DNA from: Pseudomonas reinekei
Lineage (GTDB): Bacteria > Pseudomonadota > Gammaproteobacteria > Pseudomonadales > Pseudomonadaceae
Assembly (NCBI RefSeq): GCF_001945365.1
Contig: NZ_MSTQ01000006.1
Span: 186,001 to 250,000, forward strand
DNA: 64,000 bases
Direction: 5' to 3'
Shown: in pieces, positions 46,034-55,336 of the stretch
Layout: each line of letters opens with the position of its first letter
Position numbering within the stretch: the first letter of the stretch is position 1
Notes under the pieces: model-generated
What the model was told of the DNA's origin: nothing
What the model saw: only the letters and a program-made list of their open reading frames with translations
The model's database searches: none
Position numbers and translations under genes: made by a program

Positions 46034-46713
46034 TCGCCTCCGACACCTTTAGCGTCACCCATGAAGATGCCCAGGCCATCGATGATTGCTGGAACCGCAT
46101 CGGGATCCACGGCGACAAATCCTGCCCGCTGCTGACCGAACACATTCATTGCCGCAATTGCGCCGTGTATTCGGCGGCGGCGACACGCTTGCTGGATCGC
46201 TACGCCTTGCAGCAGGAAGACCGTGAACATGCGCCCGGAACGTTGCAAAGCGAGGTGAAAACCCGCTCGTTGTTGATGTTCCGTCTCGGCGAAGAATGGC
46301 TTGGGCTGGCGACGCGCAGCCTGGTGGAAGTGGCGCCGATGCAAACCATTCACTCCTTGCCGCACCAGCGCTCGCGGGCCTTGCTCGGCGTGGCCAACGT
46401 ACGCGGTGCGCTGGTGGCGTGCCTGTCGTTGGTCGAATTGCTAGGGCTCGACGGCGCCAGCAGCGTGGCGACGGGCGCGCGAGTCATGCCGCGCATGCTG
46501 ATCATCGCCGCCAACGGTGGGCCGGTGGTGGTGCCGGTGGACGAGGTGGACGGGATTCACGCCATCGACGAGCGCCTGCTCGAGGATGCGTCGAAATCCG
46601 GCAGCCAGGCCAATGCCAAGTACACGCAAGGCGTGTTGCAATTCAAAGGTCGCAGCCTGCGATGGCTGGATGAAGAACAGCTGTTGTCCGCCGTGACCCG
46701 GAGCCTCACATGA
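46030..46713 (+). CDS. wspD: CheW-like protein with N-terminal cysteine motif
   Basis: 227 residues. The N-terminal ~50 residues contain DCWNRIGIHGDKSC and HCRNCAVYS (Cys 20, 32, 41, 44 with His40), which could bind metal. The CheW domain follows (RSLLMFRLGEEWLGLATRSLVEVAP, VANVRGALVACLSLVELLG). Second scaffold of the Wsp complex; overlaps wspE by 4 nt. Confidence 0.93.
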   Translation: MIASDTFSVTHEDAQAIDDCWNRIGIHGDKSCPLLTEHIHCRNCAVYSAAATRLLDRYALQQEDREHAPGTLQSEVKTRSLLMFRLGEEWLGLATRSLVEVAPMQTIHSLPHQRSRALLGVANVRGALVACLSLVELLGLDGASSVATGARVMPRMLIIAANGGPVVVPVDEVDGIHAIDERLLEDASKSGSQANAKYTQGVLQFKGRSLRWLDEEQLLSAVTRSLT

Positions 46714-48992
46714 CCCCCGAGCAAATGCGCGACGCCTCTTTGCTGGAGCTGTTCAGCCTGGAAGCCGAGGCCCAGACCCAGGTTCTGAGCGCGGGGCTGT
46801 TGGCGCTGGAACGTGATCCGACCCAGGCCGATCAGCTTGAATCGTGCATGCGCGCAGCGCACTCGCTCAAGGGGGCCGCGCGCATTGTCGGCGTCGATGC
46901 CGGGGTCAGCGTTGCGCACGTCATGGAAGATTGCCTGGTCAGCGCCCAGGAAGGGCGGCTGTATCTGCGCCCGGAACATATCGATGCGTTGCTGCATGGC
47001 ACTGATCTGCTGATGCGCATTGCCATCCCGGCGAACACACCGGTGCCTGCGGAGATCGACGCCTATGTCGCGTTGATGGCGCGCTTGCTCGATCCGGCCG
47101 CTGCCGTTGTACCGGTCCAGGCCGCGGTTGAACCAGCGATGGCCGAGCTTCAGCTCGAAGCACCCGTGGCCAGGGTTGAAGTCCCGGAACCGCTGATTGA
47201 AGCGTCACCCGCGCCGAAAAAGACCAAACGCACCACCGAAAGCGGCGAGCGCGTGCTGCGGGTGACCGCCGAACGCCTGAACAGCCTCCTCGATCTGTCG
47301 AGCAAATCCCTGGTGGAAACCCTGCGGCTCAAACCGCATCTGGCCACCATGCAGCGCCTCAAACGCATGCAGAGCAACAGCCTGCGAGCGCTGGAAAACC
47401 TCAATGCCCATCTCAAGGACCATGCCCTGAGCCTGGAAGCCCGGGAAGCCCTCGAAGATGCCCGTCGATTGCTGGCGGAATCCCAGCAGTTACTGGCGGA
47501 AAAAAACGCCGAGCTGGATGAGTTCGCCTGGCAGGCCAGCCAGCGCGCACAGGTGCTCTACGACACGGCGCTGGCCTGTCGTATGCGGCCGTTCGCCGAT
47601 GTGCTGACCGGGCAAGTGCGGATGGTTCGAGACTTGGGTCGCAGCCTTGGCAAACAGGTACGGCTGGAGATCGAAGGCGAGAAAACCCAGGTCGACCGCG
47701 ACGTGCTAGAGAAACTCGAGGCACCACTGACGCACTTGTTGCGCAATGCCGTGGACCACGGCATCGAAACGCCCGAGCAACGGCTGCTGGCCGGCAAGCC
47801 GGAAGAAGGCCGGATCCGCCTGCGCGCTTCCCATCAGGCCGGATTGCTGGTGCTGGAGCTCAGTGATGACGGCAACGGCGTCGATCTGGAAAAGGTCCGT
47901 CGCAGCATCATCGAACGCCAGTTATCCCCGGCCGAAACCGCCGCGCAGTTGAGTGAAGAAGAGCTGCTGTCGTTCCTGTTCCTGCCGGGTTTCAGCCTGC
48001 GCGACACCGTCACCGAAGTCTCCGGGCGTGGCGTCGGCCTGGACGCCGTGCAGCACATGGTCCGCCAGTTGCGCGGTGCGGTGGTGCTGGAGCAGACGGC
48101 GGGCGAGGGCAGTCGCTTTCACCTTGAAGTGCCGCTGACTCTGTCGGTGGTGCGCAGCCTGGTGGTGGAGGTCGGCGACGAAGCCTATGCCTTCCCGCTG
48201 GCGCATATCGAACGCATGTGCGATCTGGAGCCGACGGACATTGTTCAGGTCGAGGGCCGCCAGCATTTCTGGCATGAAGGCCGGCACGTCGGGCTGGTCG
48301 CCGCCAGCCAGTTGTTGCAACGGCCCGCGAGCCAGGGCAGTCATCAGACTCTGAAAGTTGTGGTCATTCGCGAGCGCGACACCATTTATGGCATAGCGGT
48401 CGAGCGCTTCATCGGCGAGCGCACGCTGGTGGTGTTGCCGCTGGATGAGCGCTTGGGCAAGGTTCAGGACATTTCCGCCGGGGCGTTGCTCGACGACGGC
48501 TCGGTGGTGTTGATTGTCGACGTCGAAGACATGCTCCGGTCAGTGGACAAACTGCTCAACACCGGGCGTCTGGAGCGTATCGCCCGTCACAGCAGCCAGG
48601 CGACAGAAGCCGCGCGCAAGCGGATTCTGGTGGTCGACGATTCGCTCACCGTGCGCGAGCTGCAACGCAAATTGCTGCTCAATCGCGGTTACGACGTCGC
48701 GGTGGCGGTGGACGGCATGGACGGCTGGAACGCATTGCGTTCGGAGAATTTCGACCTGCTGATTACCGATATCGACATGCCACGCATGGACGGTATCGAA
48801 CTGGTGTCGCTGTTGCGCCGGGACAATCGCCTGCAATCGTTGCCGGTGATGGTGGTGTCCTACAAGGATCGTGAAGAGGATCGCCGTCGTGGACTGGATG
48901 CCGGGGCCGACTATTATCTAGCCAAAGCCAGTTTTCATGATGACGCCCTGCTTGACGCAGTGGTTGAGCTCATAGGAGGAGCGCGGGCATGA
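46710..48992 (+). CDS. wspE: Hybrid CheA histidine kinase-response regulator
   Basis: 760 residues: HPt domain with H51 (RAAHSLKGAARIVG), linker, dimerisation helices, CheA-type ATPase (HLLRNAVDHGIETPE, DDGNGVDL, GRGVGLDAV), CheW-like domain, and a C-terminal receiver with D687 (LLITDIDMPRMDG). It phosphorylates WspR (output) and WspF (feedback). Overlaps wspF by 4 nt. Confidence 0.95.
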   Translation: MTPEQMRDASLLELFSLEAEAQTQVLSAGLLALERDPTQADQLESCMRAAHSLKGAARIVGVDAGVSVAHVMEDCLVSAQEGRLYLRPEHIDALLHGTDLLMRIAIPANTPVPAEIDAYVALMARLLDPAAAVVPVQAAVEPAMAELQLEAPVARVEVPEPLIEASPAPKKTKRTTESGERVLRVTAERLNSLLDLSSKSLVETLRLKPHLATMQRLKRMQSNSLRALENLNAHLKDHALSLEAREALEDARRLLAESQQLLAEKNAELDEFAWQASQRAQVLYDTALACRMRPFADVLTGQVRMVRDLGRSLGKQVRLEIEGEKTQVDRDVLEKLEAPLTHLLRNAVDHGIETPEQRLLAGKPEEGRIRLRASHQAGLLVLELSDDGNGVDLEKVRRSIIERQLSPAETAAQLSEEELLSFLFLPGFSLRDTVTEVSGRGVGLDAVQHMVRQLRGAVVLEQTAGEGSRFHLEVPLTLSVVRSLVVEVGDEAYAFPLAHIERMCDLEPTDIVQVEGRQHFWHEGRHVGLVAASQLLQRPASQGSHQTLKVVVIRERDTIYGIAVERFIGERTLVVLPLDERLGKVQDISAGALLDDGSVVLIVDVEDMLRSVDKLLNTGRLERIARHSSQATEAARKRILVVDDSLTVRELQRKLLLNRGYDVAVAVDGMDGWNALRSENFDLLITDIDMPRMDGIELVSLLRRDNRLQSLPVMVVSYKDREEDRRRGLDAGADYYLAKASFHDDALLDAVVELIGGARA

Positions 48993-49999
48993 AGATCGCA
49001 ATCGTCAACGACATGCCCATGGCCGTGGAGGCCTTGCGCCGGGCCCTGGCCTTCGAGCCGGCGCACCAGGTGATCTGGGTGGCCGGCGACGGCAAGGAAG
49101 CTGTGCGGATGTGCGTCGAACAGACGCCGGACCTGATCCTGATGGACTTGATCATGCCGGTGATGGACGGAGTGGAAGCCACCCGCCGGATCATGGCTGA
49201 AACGCCGTGCGCCATTGTCATCGTCACCGTGGATCGCCAGCAGAACGTCCATCGGGTGTTCGAAGCCATGGGCCATGGCGCCCTGGACGTGGTCGACACC
49301 CCGGCCATCGGTGCCGGCAACGCGCAGGAAGCGGCGGCGCCGTTGTTGCGTAAAATCATGAACATCGGCTGGCTGATCGGCGAAAAGGGAACCCGCGTGC
49401 GATCGGTACCGACTCCGCTGCGCAGTAGTGGTTCGCCTCAGAGTCTGATTGCCATTGGTTCGTCCGCTGGCGGGCCAGCGGCGCTGGAAGTCCTGCTCAA
49501 GGGGCTGCCGAAGAATTTTTCCCCGGCCATCGTGCTGGTGCAGCACGTCGACCAGGTGTTCGCCGCCGGCATGGCCGAATGGCTCGCCAGCGCCAGCGGG
49601 CTCAACGTGCGCCTCGCTCAGGAAGGCGAACCGCCACAAAGTGGCACGGTATTGCTGGCCGGCACCAATCACCATATCCGCTTGCTGAAAAACGGCACGC
49701 TGGCCTACACCGCCGAACCGGTCAATGAGATCTACCGGCCCTCGATCGATGTGTTTTTCGAGAGTGTGGCCCGTTACTGGAACGGTGACGCGGTCGGCGT
49801 TTTGCTCACCGGCATGGGGCGTGATGGCGCGCAGGGGCTTAAACTCATGCGCCAGCAGGGGTACCTGACCATCGCACAGGACCAAAACAGCAGTGCGGTG
49901 TACGGCATGCCGAAGGCGGCCGCGGCCATCGATGCCGCCGTGGAAATACGCCCGCTGGAAAAGATCGCGCCGCGATTGCTGGAGATTTTTCCAAAATGA
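48989..49999 (+). CDS. wspF: CheB-type methylesterase
   Basis: 336 residues: receiver domain with D53 (LILMDLIMPVMDG), then the methylesterase domain with the catalytic serine in AIGSSAGGPAAL (residues 155-166), H186 (LVQHVDQV) and an Asp in GMGRDGAQGLK. It demethylates WspA and damps the pathway. Loss-of-function mutations here are the classic route to wrinkly spreaders. The gene looks intact. Confidence 0.95.
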   Translation: MKIAIVNDMPMAVEALRRALAFEPAHQVIWVAGDGKEAVRMCVEQTPDLILMDLIMPVMDGVEATRRIMAETPCAIVIVTVDRQQNVHRVFEAMGHGALDVVDTPAIGAGNAQEAAAPLLRKIMNIGWLIGEKGTRVRSVPTPLRSSGSPQSLIAIGSSAGGPAALEVLLKGLPKNFSPAIVLVQHVDQVFAAGMAEWLASASGLNVRLAQEGEPPQSGTVLLAGTNHHIRLLKNGTLAYTAEPVNEIYRPSIDVFFESVARYWNGDAVGVLLTGMGRDGAQGLKLMRQQGYLTIAQDQNSSAVYGMPKAAAAIDAAVEIRPLEKIAPRLLEIFPK

Positions 50000-50047
50000 C
50001 GACCTTTAGCAGCAATCCTGGCCCAGGCAGTATTCAGGTGAACGCAC

Positions 50048-51049
50048 ATGAATGAATTACAGCTCGACGACTTCAAGACTGACGAAAATGCCGCCATGGT
50101 GTTGCTGGTGGACGATCAGGCGATGATCGGCGAGGCGGTAAGGCGCGGCTTGTCGAACGAAGAAAACATCGACTTCCACTTCTGCGCCGATCCGCACCAG
50201 GCCATCGCCCATGCGGTGCGCATCAAACCGACGGTGATCCTGCAGGATCTGGTCATGCCTGGCCTGGACGGCTTGAGCCTGGTGCGTGAGTACCGCAATC
50301 ATCCGGCGACCAAGGACATTCCGATCATCGTCCTGTCGACCAAGGAAGACCCGCTGATCAAGAGCGCAGCATTCGCCGCCGGGGCCAACGATTACCTGGT
50401 CAAGCTGCCGGACAACATCGAGCTGGTGGCGCGCATCCGCTATCACTCGCGCTCCTACATGACCCTGTTGCAGCGGGATGCGGCTTACCGTGCGTTGCGG
50501 GTCAGCCAGCAGCAGTTGCTCGACACCAACTTGGTGCTGCAACGCCTGATGAACTCCGATGGCCTGACAGGGCTGTCGAACCGTCGGCATTTCGATGAGT
50601 ACATGGAACTTGAATGGCGGCGTTCGCTGCGTGAGCAGAGCCAGTTGTCGTTGCTGATGATCGACGTGGATTACTTCAAGACCTATAACGACAGCTTCGG
50701 CCACCTGGAAGGCGATGAAGCCCTGCGCAAGGTTGCCTCGGCGATCCGCGAGGCGAGCGCCCGACCTTCGGACCTGCCGGCGCGTTACGGCGGCGAAGAG
50801 TTCGCCCTGGTGCTGCCCAATACGTCCCAGGGCGGGGCGCGGCTGGTGGCGGAAAAACTGCGCATGACCGTGGAAGCCTTGAAGATCCCGCACATTTCAC
50901 CGATCGAAGGCTCCAGCCTGACGATCAGCATCGGGCTGTCGACTGTCACGCCGACAGCGGGCAGCAATTGCCGGGAACTGATCCTGGCGGCGGACAAGGG
51001 GCTGTATCTGGCGAAACACAATGGGCGTAATCAGGTCGGTATCGGCTAA
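50048..51049 (+). CDS. wspR: Diguanylate cyclase response regulator
   Basis: 333 residues: receiver with D67 ([12 protein letters not shown]), a coiled-coil linker (~residues 140-170), and a GGDEF domain with active site GGEEF at 248-252 and an intact inhibitory I-site RPSD at 239-242. It makes c-di-GMP when phosphorylated by WspE. AGGTGA lies upstream of ATG 50048. 48-bp gap after wspF; last gene of the operon. Confidence 0.96.
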   Translation: MNELQLDDFKTDENAAMVLLVDDQAMIGEAVRRGLSNEENIDFHFCADPHQAIAHAVRIKPTVILQDLVMPGLDGLSLVREYRNHPATKDIPIIVLSTKEDPLIKSAAFAAGANDYLVKLPDNIELVARIRYHSRSYMTLLQRDAAYRALRVSQQQLLDTNLVLQRLMNSDGLTGLSNRRHFDEYMELEWRRSLREQSQLSLLMIDVDYFKTYNDSFGHLEGDEALRKVASAIREASARPSDLPARYGGEEFALVLPNTSQGGARLVAEKLRMTVEALKIPHISPIEGSSLTISIGLSTVTPTAGSNCRELILAADKGLYLAKHNGRNQVGIG

Positions 51050-51167
51050 GCACCCTGCAGGTGGCCCCAAACCATTCGCCGCGAAAGCCGCCAGGCGGGC
51101 TGCCGTGACAGCCTGATTACGTTATACTCGCCGGCTTTCAAAAGTTCGCCAACGAGTGCTGCCCGCC

Positions 51168-52263
51168 ATGGAAATCAACCCGATCCTTAACACCATCAAG
51201 GACCTGTCCGAGCGCTCCGAAACCATTCGGGGGTATCTTTGACTACGATCAAAAGCATGAGCGTCTGACCGAGGTCAATCGCGAGCTTGAAGATCCGAGT
51301 GTCTGGAACAAACCTGAGTACGCCCAGGAGCTGGGCCGCGAGCGTTCTGCGCTGGCACAGATCGTCGAAACCCTCGACGAACTGACCGCCGGCCTGGCCG
51401 ACTGCCGCGACCTGCTGGACATGGCTGTCGAAGAAAATGACGAAGGCGCGGTCGGTGATGTCGTCGCCGAGCTGGCCCGTCTCGAGGAAAACCTCGCCAA
51501 GCTTGAATTCCGCCGCATGTTCAGCCACGAAATGGACCCGAACAACGCCTACCTGGACATCCAGGCCGGCTCCGGCGGCACCGAAGCCCAGGACTGGGCC
51601 AACATCCTGTTGCGCATGTACCTGCGCTGGGCCGACAAACGCGGTTTCGACGCGACCATTATGGAACTGTCCGCCGGTGAAGTCGCCGGGATCAAGGGCG
51701 CCACCGTGCACATCAAGGGCGAATACGCCTTTGGCTGGCTGCGTACCGAGATCGGCGTGCACCGTCTGGTGCGCAAGAGCCCGTTCGACTCCGGCAACCG
51801 TCGCCACACGTCTTTCTCGGCGGTGTTCGTTTCCCCCGAAATCGATGACAAGGTGGAAATCGAAATCAACCCGGCAGACCTGCGGATTGACACCTATCGT
51901 TCCTCCGGTGCCGGTGGTCAGCACGTCAACACCACCGACTCGGCCGTACGTATCACTCACGTACCGACCAACACCGTGGTCAGCTGCCAGAACGAACGTT
52001 CCCAGCACGCCAACAAGGACACCGCCATGAAAATGTTGCGGGCCAAGTTGTACGAGCAGGAAATGCAGAAGCGCAACGCCGCGTCTCAGGCCCTGGAAGA
52101 CACCAAGTCCGATATCGGCTGGGGTCACCAGATCCGCTCGTACGTGCTGGATGCCTCGCGGATCAAGGATCTGCGGACCAACATCGAACGCAGCGACTGC
52201 GACAAGGTGCTCGATGGCGACATCGACGAGTACCTCGAAGCCAGCCTGAAGTCCGGGCTGTAA
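51168..52263 (+). CDS. prfB: Peptide chain release factor 2 (programmed +1 frameshift)
   Basis: The first 24 codons from ATG 51168 end at an in-frame TGA (51240-51242); translation must shift +1 to GAC 51241 and then runs to 52263, giving 364 residues. The protein has the stop-recognition motif SPF ([14 protein letters not shown]) and the catalytic GGQ (SGAGGQHVN). RF2 releases peptides at UGA and UAA. The frameshift lets RF2 control its own level. Standing upstream of lysS is usual. Confidence 0.97.
51228..51243 (+). promoter_or_regulatory. prfB programmed frameshift signal
   Basis: CGGGGGTATCTTTGAC holds the Shine-Dalgarno-like GGGGG three bases before the slippery CTT, then the weak context TGA-C. 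Layout is identical to the E. coli site apart from CGG for AGG. Confidence 0.95.
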
Positions 52264-52287
52264 GCTACTGACTCACCGCGATCCCCT

Positions 52288-52329
52288 GTAGGAGCCGGCT
52301 TGCCGGCGATCCCCGGCCGCAGGCCGGGG
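52288..52329 (+). repeat. REP fragment and hairpin between prfB and lysS
   Basis: GTAGGAGCCGGCTTGCCGGCGAT (52288 on), a REP half-site, is followed by a perfect 8-bp hairpin CCCCGGCC/GGCCGGGG (52311-52329). It occupies most of the 95-bp gap and may uncouple lysS from prfB. Confidence 0.65.
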
Positions 52330-52358
52330 GCAATGAACCAGATGGAATATTTAAAGAC

Positions 52359-53861
52359 ATGAGCGACCTAGAACTCGACCCGCAAGCCCTGCAACAGGAA
52401 GAAAACTCCCTGATCGCCCTGCGCAAGGAAAAGCTTGCTGCCGAGCGCGCCAAGGGCAACGCCTTCCCGAACGACTTCCGCCGCGAAAACTACTGCGATG
52501 CCTTGCAGAAACAGTACGCGGACAAGACCAAGGAAGAGCTGGCAGAGGCTGCGATCCCGGTCAAGGTTGCCGGTCGCATCATGCTCAACCGTGGCTCGTT
52601 CATGGTGATCCAGGACATGACCGGTCGTATCCAGGTCTACGTCAACCGCAAGACCTTGTCCGAAGAAACCCTGGCCGCGGTGAAAACCTGGGACATGGGC
52701 GACATCATTGCCGCCGAAGGCACCCTGGCCCGTTCCGGCAAGGGCGACCTGTACGTTGAAATGACCACCGTGCGCCTGCTGACCAAATCCCTGCGCCCGC
52801 TGCCGGACAAGCACCACGGCCTGACCGACACCGAACAGCGCTATCGCCAGCGTTACGTTGACCTGATCGTCAACGAAGACGTGCGCCAGACCTTCCGCGT
52901 GCGTTCGCAAGTCATCGCCCACATCCGCAGCTTCCTGATGAAGCGCGACTTCCTGGAAGTGGAAACGCCGATGCTGCAAACCATCCCGGGCGGCGCGGCA
53001 GCCAAGCCGTTCGAAACCCACCACAACGCGCTGGACATGGAAATGTTCCTGCGTATCGCGCCTGAGCTGTACCTCAAGCGCCTCGTTGTCGGCGGCTTCG
53101 AGAAAGTGTTCGAGATCAACCGCAACTTCCGTAACGAAGGCGTTTCAACTCGTCACAACCCTGAATTCACCATGTTGGAGTTCTATCAGGCTTACGCCGA
53201 CTACGAAGACAACATGGACCTGACCGAAGAACTGTTCCGTGAGCTGGCGCAGCTGGTGCTGGGCAGCACCGACGTGCCGTACGGCGACAAGGTCTTCCAC
53301 TTCGGCGAGCCGTTCGCGCGTCTGTCGGTGTTCGACTCGATCCTCAAGTACAACCCTGAACTGACCGCTGACGACCTGAACGACATCGACAAGGCCCGTG
53401 CCATCGCCAAGAAAGCCGGCGCCAAGGTGCTGGGCTTCGAAGGTCTGGGCAAGCTGCAAGTGATGATTTTCGAAGAGCTGGTCGAGCACAAACTGGAACA
53501 GCCGCACTTCATCACCCAGTACCCGTTCGAAGTGTCGCCGCTGGCCCGTCGCAACGACGACAATCCGAACGTCACCGACCGTTTCGAGCTGTTCATCGGT
53601 GGCCGTGAAATCGCCAACGCCTACTCCGAGTTGAACGATGCGGAAGACCAGGCCGAGCGCTTCATGGCGCAGGTGGCCGACAAGGACGCCGGCGACGACG
53701 AAGCCATGCACTACGACGCCGACTTCGTTCGTGCGCTGGAGTACGGCATGCCGCCGACCGCGGGTGAAGGCATCGGTATCGACCGTCTGGTGATGCTGCT
53801 GACCAACTCCCCGTCGATCCGCGACGTGATCCTGTTCCCGCACATGCGGCCGCAAGCGTAA
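52359..53861 (+). CDS. lysS: Lysyl-tRNA synthetase (class II)
   Basis: 500 residues, the usual length. N-terminal OB-fold anticodon-binding domain ([23 protein letters not shown]) and class II catalytic core with motif 2 [18 protein letters not shown] and motif 3 [10 protein letters not shown]. It charges tRNA-Lys. A strong terminator follows at 53874. Confidence 0.97.
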   Translation: MSDLELDPQALQQEENSLIALRKEKLAAERAKGNAFPNDFRRENYCDALQKQYADKTKEELAEAAIPVKVAGRIMLNRGSFMVIQDMTGRIQVYVNRKTLSEETLAAVKTWDMGDIIAAEGTLARSGKGDLYVEMTTVRLLTKSLRPLPDKHHGLTDTEQRYRQRYVDLIVNEDVRQTFRVRSQVIAHIRSFLMKRDFLEVETPMLQTIPGGAAAKPFETHHNALDMEMFLRIAPELYLKRLVVGGFEKVFEINRNFRNEGVSTRHNPEFTMLEFYQAYADYEDNMDLTEELFRELAQLVLGSTDVPYGDKVFHFGEPFARLSVFDSILKYNPELTADDLNDIDKARAIAKKAGAKVLGFEGLGKLQVMIFEELVEHKLEQPHFITQYPFEVSPLARRNDDNPNVTDRFELFIGGREIANAYSELNDAEDQAERFMAQVADKDAGDDEAMHYDADFVRALEYGMPPTAGEGIGIDRLVMLLTNSPSIRDVILFPHMRPQA

Positions 53862-53873
53862 GTGTTTTCAATT

Positions 53874-53900
53874 AAAAAGCCGCCGTTCAGGCGGCTTTTT
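53874..53900. terminator. Rho-independent terminator of lysS
   Basis: AAAAAGCCGCC / GGCGGCTTTTT around a GTTCA loop, with the T-run built into the 3' arm. Symmetric, so it works on both strands. Confidence 0.92.
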
Positions 53901-53962
53901 ATTGCCTGTCTGGTACAAACGTATCAAATGGTTACTTTAGAAGTGAGAGAGGAGTTCCTGTC

Positions 53963-54679
53963 GTGAACGGTGTAATGGCTCAAGAAGGTGCGGCGGGGAT
54001 TGCCACTGCAGTCGCTGAAAGCGTTCAGTACCAGGGGCGCAAGGCCAGCCGACAGGGCAGCGAACAGCGTCGACAGGACATTCTCGATGCCGCGATGCGC
54101 ATTGTCGTGCGTGACGGTGTGCGGGGCGTCAAGCACCGGGCGGTGGCGGCGGAGGCTGGCGTGCCGTTGTCGGCAACCACCTACTATTTCAAGGATATCG
54201 ATGACCTGCTCACCGATACCTTCGCTCAATACGTGGAGCGCAGTGCGGCCTACATGGCCAAACTGTGGGTGAACAATGAGGGCCTGCTGCGCGAAATGGT
54301 CGCCCGTGGCGACGGCAGCCCCCAGGCGCGTTCGACACTGGCGGACGACATTGCCCGACTGATGGCGGACTATGTTCACCGGCAATTGATCACCCGTCGT
54401 GAGCATTTGATGGCCGAGCAGGCGTTCCGCCAGGAAGCGCTGTTGAACCCACGCCTGGCGGTGTTGGTGCGCTCACATCAGCAAATCCTTTTGCAGGGTT
54501 CTTGCCAGCTTTTTCAGGTTTTGGGTTCCCGCGAGCCACAACAGGATGCCAAAGTGTTGACGTCTATAATCGGACGGATGGAATATCAGGGCCTGCTCAA
54601 TGACGCCGAGCCGGTCGCCGAAGAAGAAATGCTCGGCATACTGACGCGTTATATGCATTTGGTGCTGGCATCGGTTTAA
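53963..54679 (+). CDS. TetR-family transcriptional regulator
   Basis: 238 residues from GTG 53963, which has a strong GAGGAG eight bases upstream; ATG 53975 is the alternative. HTH region RRQDILDAAMRIVVRDGVRGVKHRAVAAEAGVPLSATTYYF is clear. The ligand-binding half is unlike QacR or PsrA, so the signal is unknown. Same position after lysS as PA3699 in P. aeruginosa, as I recall. Confidence 0.88.
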   Translation: MNGVMAQEGAAGIATAVAESVQYQGRKASRQGSEQRRQDILDAAMRIVVRDGVRGVKHRAVAAEAGVPLSATTYYFKDIDDLLTDTFAQYVERSAAYMAKLWVNNEGLLREMVARGDGSPQARSTLADDIARLMADYVHRQLITRREHLMAEQAFRQEALLNPRLAVLVRSHQQILLQGSCQLFQVLGSREPQQDAKVLTSIIGRMEYQGLLNDAEPVAEEEMLGILTRYMHLVLASV

Positions 54680-54747
54680 TCCCGTGTGGGTGATGTCCCT
54701 TCAGGGGCAGTGGTCACTTGGATGCGTGCGTCGATAGGGAGTGTTGA

Positions 54748-55302
54748 ATGAGAGCCTGGCGTGTCGTCGTGATCGCCTTGTCGTTTCTGCTGCTCAGTGG
54801 CTGTCTGGTGACTTTCAAGGAACCGCTGCCCGCGAGCGAGCCTGCGCCCAAAGGGTTGCTTGGCAAATGGACCAGCAGCAACGCCTGGGGTGAGCCGGTC
54901 AACCTTGAACTGACGCGCATCGGTGATAATCGCTATCAGGCGGTCAGTTACTTCCGGGCCACGCCCCGGGAGCGCGAAGCCTATCCTTTCACGGTGTCGC
55001 GCCACGGCAATCGCTGGTATCTGTCAGCGAAAGTGCCGGCGCAGTTCGGTGGCAACTTCACCATTGCCGGCTTTGAAATCACCGACAAGCACGAGTTGGT
55101 GGTCTATAACCTCGATCTTGAACAGATCAGGCAGGCACTGCAGCAAAAAGCCTTGAATGGTCAGGTCTTCCAGACTGACGATGGCGATGGCGTGCTGATC
55201 GACAACAGCATGGACCAGGTGTCCGCCTACCTTGATGACCCGGCCAACTCCGATGTGTTTGTCGAAGTGGTGCGTTACCAGCGCCAGGTCAAAGCCAAAT
55301 AA
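54748..55302 (+). CDS. Lipoprotein of unknown function
   Basis: 184 residues. Lipobox LLLSGC with Cys at residue 15 and Leu-Val next. The mature domain is a small beta-rich fold (GLLGKWTSSNAWGEPVNLELTRIGDNRY), lipocalin-like in pattern. No function is known. It sits between the TetR gene and the DUF1704 gene, 34 bp before the latter, and is likely co-transcribed with it. Confidence 0.78.
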   Translation: MRAWRVVVIALSFLLLSGCLVTFKEPLPASEPAPKGLLGKWTSSNAWGEPVNLELTRIGDNRYQAVSYFRATPREREAYPFTVSRHGNRWYLSAKVPAQFGGNFTIAGFEITDKHELVVYNLDLEQIRQALQQKALNGQVFQTDDGDGVLIDNSMDQVSAYLDDPANSDVFVEVVRYQRQVKAK

Positions 55303-55336
55303 ACCCAGCACATAACGGTTTCTACAGGAGTTTCGG

